Below, piece after piece: positions 51,497 through 60,688 of a stretch of DNA of 64,000 bases. This DNA is from CAVUCH01 sp963763095 (lineage in GTDB: Bacteria > Acidobacteriota > Vicinamibacteria > Vicinamibacterales > JAENWD01). The notes beneath the pieces are model-generated. The model made no database searches, was not told the DNA's origin, and was given only the letters and a program-made list of their open reading frames with translations. How positions within the stretch are numbered: position 1 is the stretch's first letter; every line of letters begins with the position of its first letter. Made by a program: the position numbers and the translations under genes. The DNA lies in the NCBI GenBank assembly GCA_963763095.1, contig CAVXNR010000016.1:248001-312000 (forward strand). The letters run 5' to 3'.

Positions 51497-53428
51497 CTAC
51501 GAGGCCCTCGAGTCGAGATCGGCCCAGCGGCCGTAAGCCTCGGAGAGCGCCCGCTGCAGCTCCTCGAGACGTGCCAGCGTTCGGGCAATCGTCTCGCCGC
51601 CTTCCTTGTAGAACGAAGGGGCGGCTACGGTCGCTTCCACCTCACGATGCTCGCTCTCGAGTGACTCGATCCGCGCCGGCAGTTCACTCAGCTCCCGACG
51701 CTCGTTGAAGGAGAGCTTCTTCCGGCCGGGATCCGGCCTCGTGGCGTCCGCACGCTGTATCTCCTTCGGAACCCGCCGGGATGGCGGGGCCAGCGCGGGT
51801 TCCGGCGCCGCCGGGACCGGAGCTTTCTGCGGGACCCCGCGCTGGCGGATCCAGTCTTCATAGCCGCCCACGTACTCCTGCACGCGACCGCCGCCCTCGA
51901 ACACGAGGGTGCTGGTGACGACGTTGTCGAGAAATGCGCGATCGTGGCTGACCAGCAACAACGTGCCGGGCCACTCGGCGAGCTCCGCCTCGAGCAGTTC
52001 CAGCGTCTCGAGGTCGAGATCGTTCGTGGGCTCGTCGAGCACCAGCACGTTGGCAGGCCGCGTGAACAGGCGCGCCAACAGCAGCCGGTTGCGTTCGCCG
52101 CCCGACAGCGCTTTCACCGGCGAGCGGGCGCGCTCCGCGGGAAAAAGGAAGTCTTCCAGGTACGCGTGGACGTGGCGCGTGTTTCCGTTCGCCGTGACTG
52201 TGTCATTGCCCTCGCCCACGGTGTCGAACACGGTGCGGTCAGGATCCAGCTGCTCACGCTGCTGGTCGTAGTAGGCAACCACCACGTTCGCGCCCTGGCG
52301 CACCGTACCCGAGTCGGGGGCAATCTCGCCAAGCAGCAACCGCAGGAGCGTTGTCTTTCCCGCGCCGTTCGGGCCGATGAGGCCGATGCGATCCCCGCGC
52401 ACGATGCGCGTCGTGAGGCCTGACACGACCGGCGTGCCGCCGTACGCCTTGAACACATCGTCGGCTTCGAAAACGAGCTTTCCCGAGGCGTCGGCGCGTT
52501 CCACCTGCAGCCGCACGGTTCCCACGCGCGCGCGTCGCGCCGCCCGCACGTCCCGCATGGCCAGGAGCGCCCGCACGCGTCCCTCGTCTCGTGTGCGGCG
52601 GGCCTTCACGCCGCGGCGAAGCCAGGCCTCTTCCTCCGCGAGCTTCTTGTCGAACTTCACGTGATGCGTCGCCTCGCTCGCGAGCCATTCCTCCTTCTTG
52701 CGCAGGAAGGTCTGATAGTCGCCGGGCCAGGAGGTCAGCGCGCCGCGATCGAGCTCGACGACCCGAGTCGCCAGCCGCTGCAGGAACGCGCGATCGTGCG
52801 TGACGAAGACGACCGCACCGGCGTACTCGGCGAGAAAGGATTCGAGCCACTCGATCGCCGCGATGTCGAGGTGATTCGTCGGCTCGTCCAGTAGGAGCAC
52901 GTCCGGTTGCGCGACCAGCGTGCGCGCGAGCAGGACACGGCGGCGCCACCCACCCGACAGGGTGTCGACGATGGCGTCCGGCGGCAGGCCGAGATGCGAC
53001 AGGACGAATTCGATCCGCTGCTCTACGCGCCAGCCGTCCCGCTCTTCGAGCTCGTGCTGCAGAATGCCCAGGCGGTCGAGGAGCGCCTCGGTCCCGTGCT
53101 GCGCGACCTCCAGCGCGACGTGGTGGTAGGAACTGACCAGCGCGCTGAGGTCACCGAGCCCATCCGCCACCACGTCGAACACGGCGCGGGAGTCGGAAAG
53201 CGGCACATCCTGCTCGAGGCGTGCCACGCGAACACCCGGCTGCAGCCAGACGGTTCCCCGATCGGGCACCTGCTCGCCCGATATCGCACGGAGCAGCGTG
53301 CTCTTGCCGGTGCCGTTCCGGCCGATGATGGCGATGCGTTCCTTCTGCTCGACAAGGAGGGACACACCGTCGAGCAACGGGACATGTCCATAGGCGACGG
53401 ACACGCCCTCGAGCGACACGAGGGGCAT
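51497..53428 (-). CDS. uup: ABC-F family ATPase, Uup type
   Basis: This is a 643-residue protein with two ABC domains: Walker A GRNGTGKST (near residue 37) and GPNGAGKTT (near 360), signatures LSGGWRRR and LSGGERNR, and Walker B LLLDEPTNHLD and LVLDEPTNDLD. The linker between them has the long basic helix LRRGVKARRTRDEGRVRALL. The C-terminal coiled-coil tail (KKLSFNERRELSELPARIES) identifies Uup rather than EttA. ABC-F proteins bind the ribosomal E site and relieve stalled complexes; Uup also affects DNA recombination outcome. Frame intact. Confidence 0.95.
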   Translation of the reverse strand: MPLVSLEGVSVAYGHVPLLDGVSLLVEQKERIAIIGRNGTGKSTLLRAISGEQVPDRGTVWLQPGVRVARLEQDVPLSDSRAVFDVVADGLGDLSALVSSYHHVALEVAQHGTEALLDRLGILQHELEERDGWRVEQRIEFVLSHLGLPPDAIVDTLSGGWRRRVLLARTLVAQPDVLLLDEPTNHLDIAAIEWLESFLAEYAGAVVFVTHDRAFLQRLATRVVELDRGALTSWPGDYQTFLRKKEEWLASEATHHVKFDKKLAEEEAWLRRGVKARRTRDEGRVRALLAMRDVRAARRARVGTVRLQVERADASGKLVFEADDVFKAYGGTPVVSGLTTRIVRGDRIGLIGPNGAGKTTLLRLLLGEIAPDSGTVRQGANVVVAYYDQQREQLDPDRTVFDTVGEGNDTVTANGNTRHVHAYLEDFLFPAERARSPVKALSGGERNRLLLARLFTRPANVLVLDEPTNDLDLETLELLEAELAEWPGTLLLVSHDRAFLDNVVTSTLVFEGGGRVQEYVGGYEDWIRQRGVPQKAPVPAAPEPALAPPSRRVPKEIQRADATRPDPGRKKLSFNERRELSELPARIESLESEHREVEATVAAPSFYKEGGETIARTLARLEELQRALSEAYGRWADLDSRAS

Positions 53429-53523
53429 CCGAGGAACGTACCACAGGCCGCATCGAGTACCGATCAGGACCGCTGATCGCCGATACCTGATCGCAACCCC
53501 TCTAGTCTGGAGAATTCTTGTCG

Positions 53524-53953
53524 ATGAAGCGATACGTGTTTGTCTTGATGCTGACCACCCTGCTCATGGGCTGCGGTGGAGGGGACGGCCCGACCGCGCC
53601 GACCATGAGCGTGCCGTTCTCCGTGACCGAACTGCGGGCCGGCACGGGCCGCGAAGCCGTTTCGGGCAAGGGTGTGACGGTTCAGTACACGGGGTGGCTC
53701 TACGACCCGAATCAGCCGAACAACAAAGGGAGCCTCTTCGACACGTCGGTCAACAGGGAACCGTATTCCTTCGTGCTCGGAGCCGGCGCCGTCATCCCCG
53801 GGTGGGACCAGGGGCTCGTCGGCCTGAAGGTGGGCGGGGTGCGACAGCTCGTCATCCCACCCGACCTCGCCTACGGGGCCGCGGGGAGAGGCCCGAATCC
53901 CGCCGAATGCCACGCTGCTGTTCGAGGTGGAACTGCTGGCCGTGGCGGATTGA
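53524..53953 (+). CDS. FKBP-type peptidyl-prolyl isomerase, lipoprotein (frame break)
   Basis: The signal and lipobox read RYVFVLMLTTLLMGC, then GKGVTVQYTGWLYDPNQPNN, SLFDTSVNREPYSFVLGAGA and VIPGWDQGLVGLKVGGVRQL. With a shift near 53900 the FKBP strand ends NATLLFEVELLAVAD at TGA 53951-53953. The active-site Tyr, Asp, Phe and Trp positions are present. It probably folds proteins at the outer membrane. The start may be ATG 53524 or a TTG at 53518; GGAGA lies closer to the TTG. A degenerate heptamer-like stretch precedes it. Confidence 0.85.
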
Positions 53954-53960
53954 GAAGCTG

Positions 53961-54074
53961 GCTCCTGGCTCCGGGCTCCGGGCTCCAGGGTGCGTCCCGC
54001 ACAGGCAGCTCGTGAGCCCTGTGCCGACGACGCCGCCAGGAGCCCGGAGCCTGGAGCCCGGAGCCCGGAGCCTG
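53961..54074. repeat. Inverted pair of heptamer arrays (large hairpin)
   Basis: The left array is GCTCCTG, GCTCCGG, GCTCCGG, GCTCCAG (53961-53988). The right array is GAGCCCG, GAGCCTG, GAGCCCG, GAGCCCG, GAGCCTG (54040-54074), its reverse complement in register. The middle holds another inverted pair (GCACAGG and CCTGTGC, about 53999-54023). The whole can fold into a long hairpin. It lies between convergent genes (FKBP and S9 peptidase), where it could end both transcripts. Confidence 0.8.
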
Positions 54075-54087
54075 CCCCAACGCCCTG

Positions 54088-56163
54088 CTACTGGCTTCCC
54101 TTGGGTGCGCCGGGGTTCTTGACCCACCGGTCAATCCATCCAAGGACGGTGTCGTGCCACAGGATGCTGTTCTGTGGCTTGAGCACCCAGTGGTTCTCGT
54201 CGGGGAAGTACAGCAGCTTCGACGGAATGCCCCGGCGCTGCAGTGCGGTGAACGTGCTCATGCCCTGGGTCTCGACCACCCGGTAGTCGAGCGCGCCGTG
54301 GATCACGAGCGTCGGGGTCTTCCAGTTCTTCACGTAGTCGATCGGGTTGTGCTCTGCGAAGCCCGCCGGATGCTCCCATGGCGGGCCGCCATGCTCCCAC
54401 TCGGGGAACCAGAGCTCCTCGGTGCTGAAGTAGGCCATCCGCTCGTCGAGATTCCCATCGTGGCACACGAGCGCCTGGAAGCGGTCGGTGTGCCCCGCAA
54501 TCCAGTTCACCATGTAGCCGCCGTACGAGGCCCCGAGCGCTGCCACCCGTTTCCCGTCGAGGAACGGGTAGGTCGCGAGCGCATGATCGAGGCCCTTCAT
54601 GAGGTCCTCATACGGCGCACCACCCCAGTCGCCGCGGATGGCGTCAGTGAACGCCTGGCCATAGCCGGTCGAGCCGTGGAAATCGATCATGATGACCGCA
54701 TAGCCCGCACCTGCGTAGGCCTGGGGATTCCAGCGGTAGTGGAAGTGATTGCCAAATGAACCTTGCGGACCGCCGTGGATCAGGAAGGCGACAGGGTAGC
54801 GCTCGCCTTCGGTGAACCCGACCGGCTTGACCAGGTAGCCGCGGACGGTGTCGCCCTTTGCTCCAGTGAAGCGGAACTGCTCGAACTCGCCCATCTGTGC
54901 CGCGGCCGTTTTCACGGCGTTCAGCCTGGTCACCGGCCGCACGTCGGAGCCGTCGCGCGCCATCGAGAAGAGCTCGACCGGGCTGTGCAATGTGTCGACC
55001 GCCACGATCAGGCGGTCGCCTGCGGGCTGCGGCGTGCTGTTCGTGCCGTGCTCCGCGACCATCGACACCCCGCCGCTCGCGATATCGACAGCGAAGAGCG
55101 AGGTGTTGCCCACGTTGTCGGCGCTCGTGTAGATCGTTCTGGAGTCGGCCGACCACACGATCTCCGACGCCGAGCGGTCCCAGCCCTCCGAGAGGACGCG
55201 CTTCGAGCCGGTCGCGCGATCGACCAGCACGATTCGCAGCCGATCGGACTCATACCCCGGGCGGCTCATCGCCAGGTACGCGAGCAGCCGGCCGTCCGGC
55301 GAATACGCCGGCCGGGTGTCGGTCGCCCGGCTGTCGCAGCTCACGCACCGAGGTTCGGCCCCGCCGCGCGACGAAACGGTGTAGACGTTCACGTCGGTGG
55401 ACCACGCGGCGTCGGGCGACATCACTTTCGCGGCAAAGGCCACCTCGGCGCCGTCGGGTGAGATGGCGAGCTCCTCGGTCCCGCCGAACGGTCTGGTCGG
55501 TGCGTCGGCATCCAGCCCGCGCATCAAATCGCGCGGCGCCGGCGAGCCGATCTCCCAGACGAACACGTGACTGCGTTTCCCGTCTTCCCACGTGTCCCAG
55601 CGGCGGAAGAGCAGCGACTCGTAGATCTTCGCCTTGACCTTGCTCTTCTCCTTCTCTGCATCGCGCCTGGCCGTTTCTTCGATCTCTTCGCCCCGGGCCG
55701 CGTCAGGGTAGACCTCGATCGTGAACAGCAGCCGCTTGCCGTCCGGAAACACCTCCAGGTTCCCGACATCCAGTGGCAGGCTCGTCAGCGCCTTGGCCTC
55801 ACCGCCCCGGGCCGGCACCTGCCACACCTGCGACGAGCCCCCGCGCGTGGAGAGGAACACGATGCTCTTCCCGTCGGGCATCCAGCGCGCGCCGGAGTCG
55901 TTCGCCTCGTGCGTGGTCAGCTTCCGCGCGCGCGAGCCGTCGACGCCCGCGATCCAGATGTCCGTGCGCCCCCGATTCCCCTCGACGTCGGTCACCCGGA
56001 CCGTGAAGGCGACCGATTTCCCGTCTGGCGAGATCCGTGGATCGGAGATCCGATCCATCGCCAGCATGTCGTGGACGGAAAACGGGTGCGGAGACTGGGC
56101 CGAGCCCACCGACGCCGAACCGAGAGACGCAATGAATACGATTGCCGACGCACGCATGAACAT
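54088..56163 (-). CDS. S9 family peptidase (acylaminoacyl-peptidase/DPP-like), exported
   Basis: This is a 691-residue protein with a signal peptide (SAIVFIASLGSASVGSAQS). The N-terminal beta-propeller has WD40-like TolB blades (DPRISPDGKSVAFTVRVTDV, GARWMPDGKSIVFLSTRGGS). The C-terminal alpha/beta hydrolase domain carries the nucleophile GASYGGYMVNWIAG near residue 545, LVIHGALDYRV with Asp near 624 and DENHWVL with His near 656. It likely cleaves short peptides in the periplasm. Frame intact over 2.1 kb. Confidence 0.95.
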   Translation of the reverse strand: MFMRASAIVFIASLGSASVGSAQSPHPFSVHDMLAMDRISDPRISPDGKSVAFTVRVTDVEGNRGRTDIWIAGVDGSRARKLTTHEANDSGARWMPDGKSIVFLSTRGGSSQVWQVPARGGEAKALTSLPLDVGNLEVFPDGKRLLFTIEVYPDAARGEEIEETARRDAEKEKSKVKAKIYESLLFRRWDTWEDGKRSHVFVWEIGSPAPRDLMRGLDADAPTRPFGGTEELAISPDGAEVAFAAKVMSPDAAWSTDVNVYTVSSRGGAEPRCVSCDSRATDTRPAYSPDGRLLAYLAMSRPGYESDRLRIVLVDRATGSKRVLSEGWDRSASEIVWSADSRTIYTSADNVGNTSLFAVDIASGGVSMVAEHGTNSTPQPAGDRLIVAVDTLHSPVELFSMARDGSDVRPVTRLNAVKTAAAQMGEFEQFRFTGAKGDTVRGYLVKPVGFTEGERYPVAFLIHGGPQGSFGNHFHYRWNPQAYAGAGYAVIMIDFHGSTGYGQAFTDAIRGDWGGAPYEDLMKGLDHALATYPFLDGKRVAALGASYGGYMVNWIAGHTDRFQALVCHDGNLDERMAYFSTEELWFPEWEHGGPPWEHPAGFAEHNPIDYVKNWKTPTLVIHGALDYRVVETQGMSTFTALQRRGIPSKLLYFPDENHWVLKPQNSILWHDTVLGWIDRWVKNPGAPKGSQ

Positions 56164-56242
56164 CCTCCTGAGTTAGCGGATGATCGTAGGCGATCGCCCG
56201 CCGCACGCCAAAACCGACGAGAGGGGAATCGGGAGAGTAGAT

Positions 56243-56266
56243 GTGGGGCAGCCCTTCAGGGCTGCG
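56243..56266. repeat. Hairpin repeat, reverse orientation
   Basis: TGTGGG precedes GCAGCCC-TTCA-GGGCTGC (56248-56265). Read on the minus strand it is GCAGCCC-TGAA-GGGCTGC followed by CCCACA, so loop and tag match the family. It lies in the divergent region between the S9 peptidase and GH127 genes. Confidence 0.7.
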
Positions 56267-56327
56267 CATGAGACAGGCTGCCACCCTCCGCATCCAGTGA
56301 TATCGTCTGCGCCGAGGCTACCCGCCC

Positions 56328-58727
56328 ATGCGTTTTTACCAGCACCACTGCCTTCACGCCGTTCGCATGATGCCACCCGTTTCCGTTCTGTTTTTCTGCA
56401 CGGTGGCGCTCTGGGCCGTTGTTCTGTCCGGGGCCGCACCTGCGCGATCACCGCAGCGCGGCGCGCCCCGGCCGCAAGTGCGGGCCTTCGACCTCCACGA
56501 TGTCACGCTGCTCGAGGGTCCCTTCAAGCACGCGACCGATCTGAACCGCGACTATCTGCTGAAGCTCGAGCCCGATCGGCTGCTCGCATGGTTTCGCAAG
56601 GACGCGGGGCTCGCCCCGAGGGCGGCGGTCTATGGCGGGTGGGAATCCGAGGAGCTTGCTGGGCACAGCCTGGGACATTACCTCTCCGCGTGCGCGTTGA
56701 TGTACCGCTCGACCAACGACGTCAGGTTCCGCGACCGGATCCACTACATCGTCGGTGAGCTCGCCGCCTGCCAACGGGCGAATGGCAACGGGTACGTGGC
56801 TGCGATCCCGGACGGGAAGCGGATGTTTGCCGAGGTTGCGCGCGGCGACATCCGTGCGAAGGCCTTCGACCTCAACGGCGTCTGGTCCCCGTTCTATACC
56901 CTGCACAAGCTGTTCGCCGGCCTTCGCGACGCGCACCACCTTGCCGGATCGGACGAGGCGCTCGCCGTCGCCAGGAAGCTCGGAGACTGGGTGGACGGCT
57001 CGGTCTCGAGCCTGACACCCGCGCAGATGCAGGAGGTGCTGCGCTGCGAGTATGGCGGCATGAATGAGGTGCTGGCGGATCTCTATGCCGACACGGGCGA
57101 CGCACGCTATCTGGCGTTGTCGCGCCGCTTCCACGACACGCGGGTACTCGGGCCGCTCGCCGCCGGCGAGGACCGGCTTGCAGGAGAGCACGCCAACACA
57201 CAGATTCCCAAGCTCGTCGGGCTGGCCCGCCGGTACGAGCTCGCTGGAGAGGCTGACGATCTGCGGACCGCATCCTTTTTCTGGGACCGCGTCGCCGGGC
57301 ACCACTCGTACGTGACCGGCGGCAACGGTCTTGCGGAGCATTTCGGCGCGCCGGATCACTTCAGCGGCCGGCTCGGCGCGGACACGACCGAGACGTGCAA
57401 CGTCTACAACATGCTGAAGCTGACCCATCAGCTGTTCACGTGGAAGGCGGAGGCGCGCCTCGCCGACTTCTACGAACGCGCGCTGTACAACCACGTTCTT
57501 TCGACGCAGCACCCGATCGATGGACGCGTCATCTACAACCTGTCGCTCGAAATGGGCGGCCGCAAGCACTACGAGACGCAGTTCGACAGCTTTACCTGCT
57601 GCGTGGGAACAGGGATGGAGAACCACGCCCGGTACGGCAGCAGCATCTACTTCCATTCTGCTGACGCGCTGGTCGTGAACCTGTTTGCCGCATCCGAGGT
57701 CACGTGGGCGGAAAAAGGCCTGACGCTGCGGCAGGAGACGCGTTTTCCGGACGAAGACACCACTCGGCTTCATTTCGCGTTGCGGGCTCCGACCCGGCTC
57801 ACGCTCCGAATCCGCCATCCGGCGTGGACGCCGGCGCTGCAAGTCCTGGTGAACGGGCAGCCGGTGCAGGTCGCGTCCTCGCCTTCATCCTATGCGGACG
57901 TCACCCGCACCTGGGCAAACGGCGATGCCGTTACCGTGCGGATGCCGATGACCCTGCGCCTGGAGCCGATGCCCGACAACCCGTCGCGCGTCGCGATCCT
58001 GTTCGGGCCGATCGTGCTTGCGGGCGACCTGGGGCCGCACGATGATCCGGCGGGCCTCGAGCCCGACTACGTGCCGGCGCTGCTCACGGGCGGCCGCGCA
58101 CCCTTGGACTGGCTGACAGCGGAGCAGGGGGAGCCGTCCACGTTCAGGACAGCCGGTGCCGGGCGCCCGCGCGACGTGGTGCTCAGGCCCTTTTTCCGCG
58201 TGCACGACCGGCGCTATACCGTGTACTGGGACGTCGTCACGCCCGAGTCTCTCGCCCGGCGCGAGCGCGCGATTGTGGCCGAGCGCGCCAGGCGCCACGA
58301 TCTGGACCGGCGCACGGTCGACCAGGTGCGCATTGGAGACGCGGCATCGGAACGCGCGCACGATCTGCAGGAGGAGAAGACGGACACCGGCGACGCGGGC
58401 GGGCGGGCGTGGCGGCACGCCTCGGACGGCGGCTGGCTGTCGTATCGCCTGGCCGTGCGCCCTGGAGTGCCGCAGGCTCTCAACGTGACGTACTGGGGCA
58501 GCGACAGCGGCCGCATGCACGACGTGCTCGTCGGCACCCGCGTGGTCGGGACCGAACGCTTCGAGAACAACCGGCCCGGCGAGTTCTACGATCGGGTCTA
58601 TCCCATTCCTGCCGATACAGCTGATCGCAACAGTGCGATCACGGTGAGGTTCCAGGCCCATCCAGGCGATCGCACGGGTGGCATCTACGGCGTGCGCGTG
58701 ATCACGCCAGCAACGGAGCAGCAGTGA
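56328..58727 (+). CDS. Exported beta-L-arabinofuranosidase-like glycosidase, GH127
   Basis: This is a 799-residue protein. A hydrophobic signal (PVSVLFFCTVALWAVVLSGA) is followed by FDLHDVTLLEGPFKHATDLN and a (alpha/alpha)6 barrel: YGGWESEELAGHSLGHYLSA, GGNGLAEHFGAPDHFSGRLG, and ADTTETCNVYNMLKLTHQLF with the zinc-ligand Glu and Cys near residue 354. FTCCVGTGMENHARYGSSIY near 423 carries the Cys nucleophile and zinc ligands. A beta-sandwich and C-terminal strands (YWGSDSGRMHDVLVGTRVVG) follow. GH127 enzymes remove beta-L-arabinofuranose from plant glycoproteins. A Met at 56367 may be the true start. Confidence 0.93.
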   Translation: MRFYQHHCLHAVRMMPPVSVLFFCTVALWAVVLSGAAPARSPQRGAPRPQVRAFDLHDVTLLEGPFKHATDLNRDYLLKLEPDRLLAWFRKDAGLAPRAAVYGGWESEELAGHSLGHYLSACALMYRSTNDVRFRDRIHYIVGELAACQRANGNGYVAAIPDGKRMFAEVARGDIRAKAFDLNGVWSPFYTLHKLFAGLRDAHHLAGSDEALAVARKLGDWVDGSVSSLTPAQMQEVLRCEYGGMNEVLADLYADTGDARYLALSRRFHDTRVLGPLAAGEDRLAGEHANTQIPKLVGLARRYELAGEADDLRTASFFWDRVAGHHSYVTGGNGLAEHFGAPDHFSGRLGADTTETCNVYNMLKLTHQLFTWKAEARLADFYERALYNHVLSTQHPIDGRVIYNLSLEMGGRKHYETQFDSFTCCVGTGMENHARYGSSIYFHSADALVVNLFAASEVTWAEKGLTLRQETRFPDEDTTRLHFALRAPTRLTLRIRHPAWTPALQVLVNGQPVQVASSPSSYADVTRTWANGDAVTVRMPMTLRLEPMPDNPSRVAILFGPIVLAGDLGPHDDPAGLEPDYVPALLTGGRAPLDWLTAEQGEPSTFRTAGAGRPRDVVLRPFFRVHDRRYTVYWDVVTPESLARRERAIVAERARRHDLDRRTVDQVRIGDAASERAHDLQEEKTDTGDAGGRAWRHASDGGWLSYRLAVRPGVPQALNVTYWGSDSGRMHDVLVGTRVVGTERFENNRPGEFYDRVYPIPADTADRNSAITVRFQAHPGDRTGGIYGVRVITPATEQQ

Positions 58728-58856
58728 CTCGACGCCTGTGGATCGGATCGGTGGTGACCTTTCGCAGGTGCACCGGTACGACAAGGTGGCCGTCCTGCGC
58801 GTCCGGTGATCACGCGCGCGTGCTCGTGTCATATGCGCCCCGCCGGGCTGGAGTCC

Positions 58857-58882
58857 GCCGGGACTGAAGTCCCGGCTCCACA
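58857..58882. repeat. TGAA-loop hairpin repeat with TCCACA tag
   Basis: GCCGGGAC-TGAA-GTCCCGGC (58857-58876) has an eight-base-pair perfect stem and is followed by TCCACAT. It lies in the 299-base gap between GH127 and the EF-hand gene. The copy is almost identical to the one at 14132. Confidence 0.7.
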
Positions 58883-59025
58883 TCGCGCAGCCGCGCCATT
58901 GCGATCCTTCGTGTTCACCGCATCGGAGCCGTGGAGCGGGGAGAGGATTGTGGTCCCGCCGGACAGCGTCACCTCCCTGGGGTACATTTCTCGCAGTCGA
59001 GCACGCGGGACAAAGGAGGATGGGA

Positions 59026-60028
59026 ATGCGTGTGAACTCTTGTGCCGCCATGCTCGTGCTGACCCTCTTGCCTGCTGCTCAAAGTGGAGCGGCGGCACAG
59101 ACCGGGAGTGCCGTGGCGGAGCGTTTCCGCGCCATGGACCAGGACCGCGACGGCGTCATCACCCGGTCCGAGTGGCGGGGGAGCACGCAGTCGTTCGACG
59201 TCCACGACTGGAACCGCGACGGGGTCCTGTCCGGCGATGAGGTGCGTCGCGGCACGCGCCGCCAGCAGGCGTGGCCCGACGATCCGGGCGACAACGCCAC
59301 GCACGATTGGCAATTGAACGACTGGACGCCGGAGCGGTTCGATGACCTCGATCACAACCGCGACGGCCGCATCACGCGCGACGAGTGGCACTTCGAAGCC
59401 GAGTTGTTCCGGCGCGTCGACAGCGACCGCAACGGTTCCATCTCACGAAGCGAGTTCCTGGGCCTGGGCGTCGACGATGACCGCGACGATCGATTCAACG
59501 ACCTCGACCTGAACGGCGATCGACGGATTGCGGCAGCCGAGTGGCACGGCGATCCGCGCGTGTTCGCGCGCCACGACCGGGATGGTGATGGCTTCCTCAA
59601 TCGCGTGGAGTTGCTCGGGGCGGACGAAGACGACGCGCCGGCGGACCTGTTCGGGAGCCTGGACGTCAATCGGGACGATCGTGTCACACCCAACGAGTGG
59701 CACTGGGCCCGCGCCGGCTTCGATCGACGAGACCGTAACCGTGATGGCAGCCTGTCGCGCGACGAGCTCGCGGCGTCCGCCCAGCCCGCTACCGGCCGCA
59801 CAGCGGAGCGCGGCATACCAAGCCGGATACGACCGCGGGTTGCTGGACGGCCGCAAGGCGGGCCGCGAAGACCGGCAGCGGAACAAGTGGGATCTCGACG
59901 GGCAGCGCGAGCTCGAACAGGCCGACGCGGGGTACACCGCCGCGGTGGGGCAGCGGTCCGAATATCAGGCCGGCTACCGGGAGGCGTTCACGCGCGCGTA
60001 TGGCGAGGGGTACGGGCCGCGGCGCTGA
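59026..60028 (+). CDS. Exported EF-hand protein with about eight calcium-binding loops (frame break)
   Basis: A signal peptide (SCAAMLVLTLLPAAQSGAAA) is followed by eight EF-hand-like loops: DQDRDGVITRSEW, DWNRDGVLSGDEV, DHNRDGRITRDEW, DSDRNGSISRSEF, DLNGDRRIAAAEW, DRDGDGFLNRVEL, DVNRDDRVTPNEW and DRNRDGSLSRDEL. After a shift near 59785 the tail reads AAYQAGYDRGLLDGRKAGRE and ends RSEYQAGYREAFTRAYGEGY, a Gly/Tyr-rich repeat. AAAGGAGG is six bases before the ATG at 59026, which decides the start over the ATG at 59020. It probably binds calcium at the cell surface. Role unknown. Confidence 0.8.
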
Positions 60029-60106
60029 CACTGTGAGCGCTGAAGCCCCACGCCTGCATGTTGGCGCCGCTGGCGCAGGGCGCCTCGCGTCGAGCACAAT
60101 GAGCGC

Positions 60107-60508
60107 ATGAGCGATCAGACGCAGGTCGTGCGCGATCTCTACGCGGCCTTCGAGCAACGTGACGTCGGCGCCGTGCTCCGCGGGTTCGACGGCGACATCG
60201 AGGTGTTTCAGACCGAGGTGCTGCCCTGGGGCGGCACCTATCGCGGCACGATGGGCGCCGCGAGCTTTTTTCAGAAGCTCGCGGCGGCCGTGGACGCGAC
60301 GGTCACGGCGGAGGACTTCTTCGAAGCCGGCAACACCGTCATCGCCACAGCCCGCACGCGCGGACGCGTCCGCAGCAATGACGTGCGCTTCGACCTCCGC
60401 TCCGTCCACGTCTGGACCATCCGCGACGGCAAGGCCGTCGGCATTCAGTTCTACCTGGATACCCCCGCGATGCTGGCGGCGCTGGAGCAGGCGCCGACCG
60501 GCGACTGA
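60107..60508 (+). CDS. SnoaL-like (NTF2 fold) protein
   Basis: This is a 133-residue protein. The cone-shaped NTF2 fold shows as VVRDLYAAFEQRDVGAVLRG, FDGDIEVFQTEVLPWGGTYR, GTMGAASFFQKLAAAVDATV and VRFDLRSVHVWTIRDGKAVG, then IQFYLDTPAMLAAL. Such proteins include isomerases, hydrolases and non-enzymatic ligand binders. Without a recognisable Asp-His pair the activity is not predictable. It lies 78 bases after the EF-hand gene. Confidence 0.85.
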   Translation: MSDQTQVVRDLYAAFEQRDVGAVLRGFDGDIEVFQTEVLPWGGTYRGTMGAASFFQKLAAAVDATVTAEDFFEAGNTVIATARTRGRVRSNDVRFDLRSVHVWTIRDGKAVGIQFYLDTPAMLAALEQAPTGD

Positions 60509-60688
60509 GCGCAGCTCACGAACCTCTTACCCAGCCGTTTGAACCTGTGGTGCCGGCTGCGGCAGCCCCAGGCCGTTCGCAGTCGACCGAGTCGCTCGAA
60601 CACCGGCTTGCGGTCACCGGCAGGTGATCGCAGCAGGTCCCGCCGTGCCGCACCCTCGGTGGTCAGATCTCGCATCACCCCCGACCTG

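Noticed and set aside
56448..57842. Minus-strand frame over the GH127 gene
   Set aside because: No conserved blocks; the GH127 zinc Cys motifs are on the plus strand.
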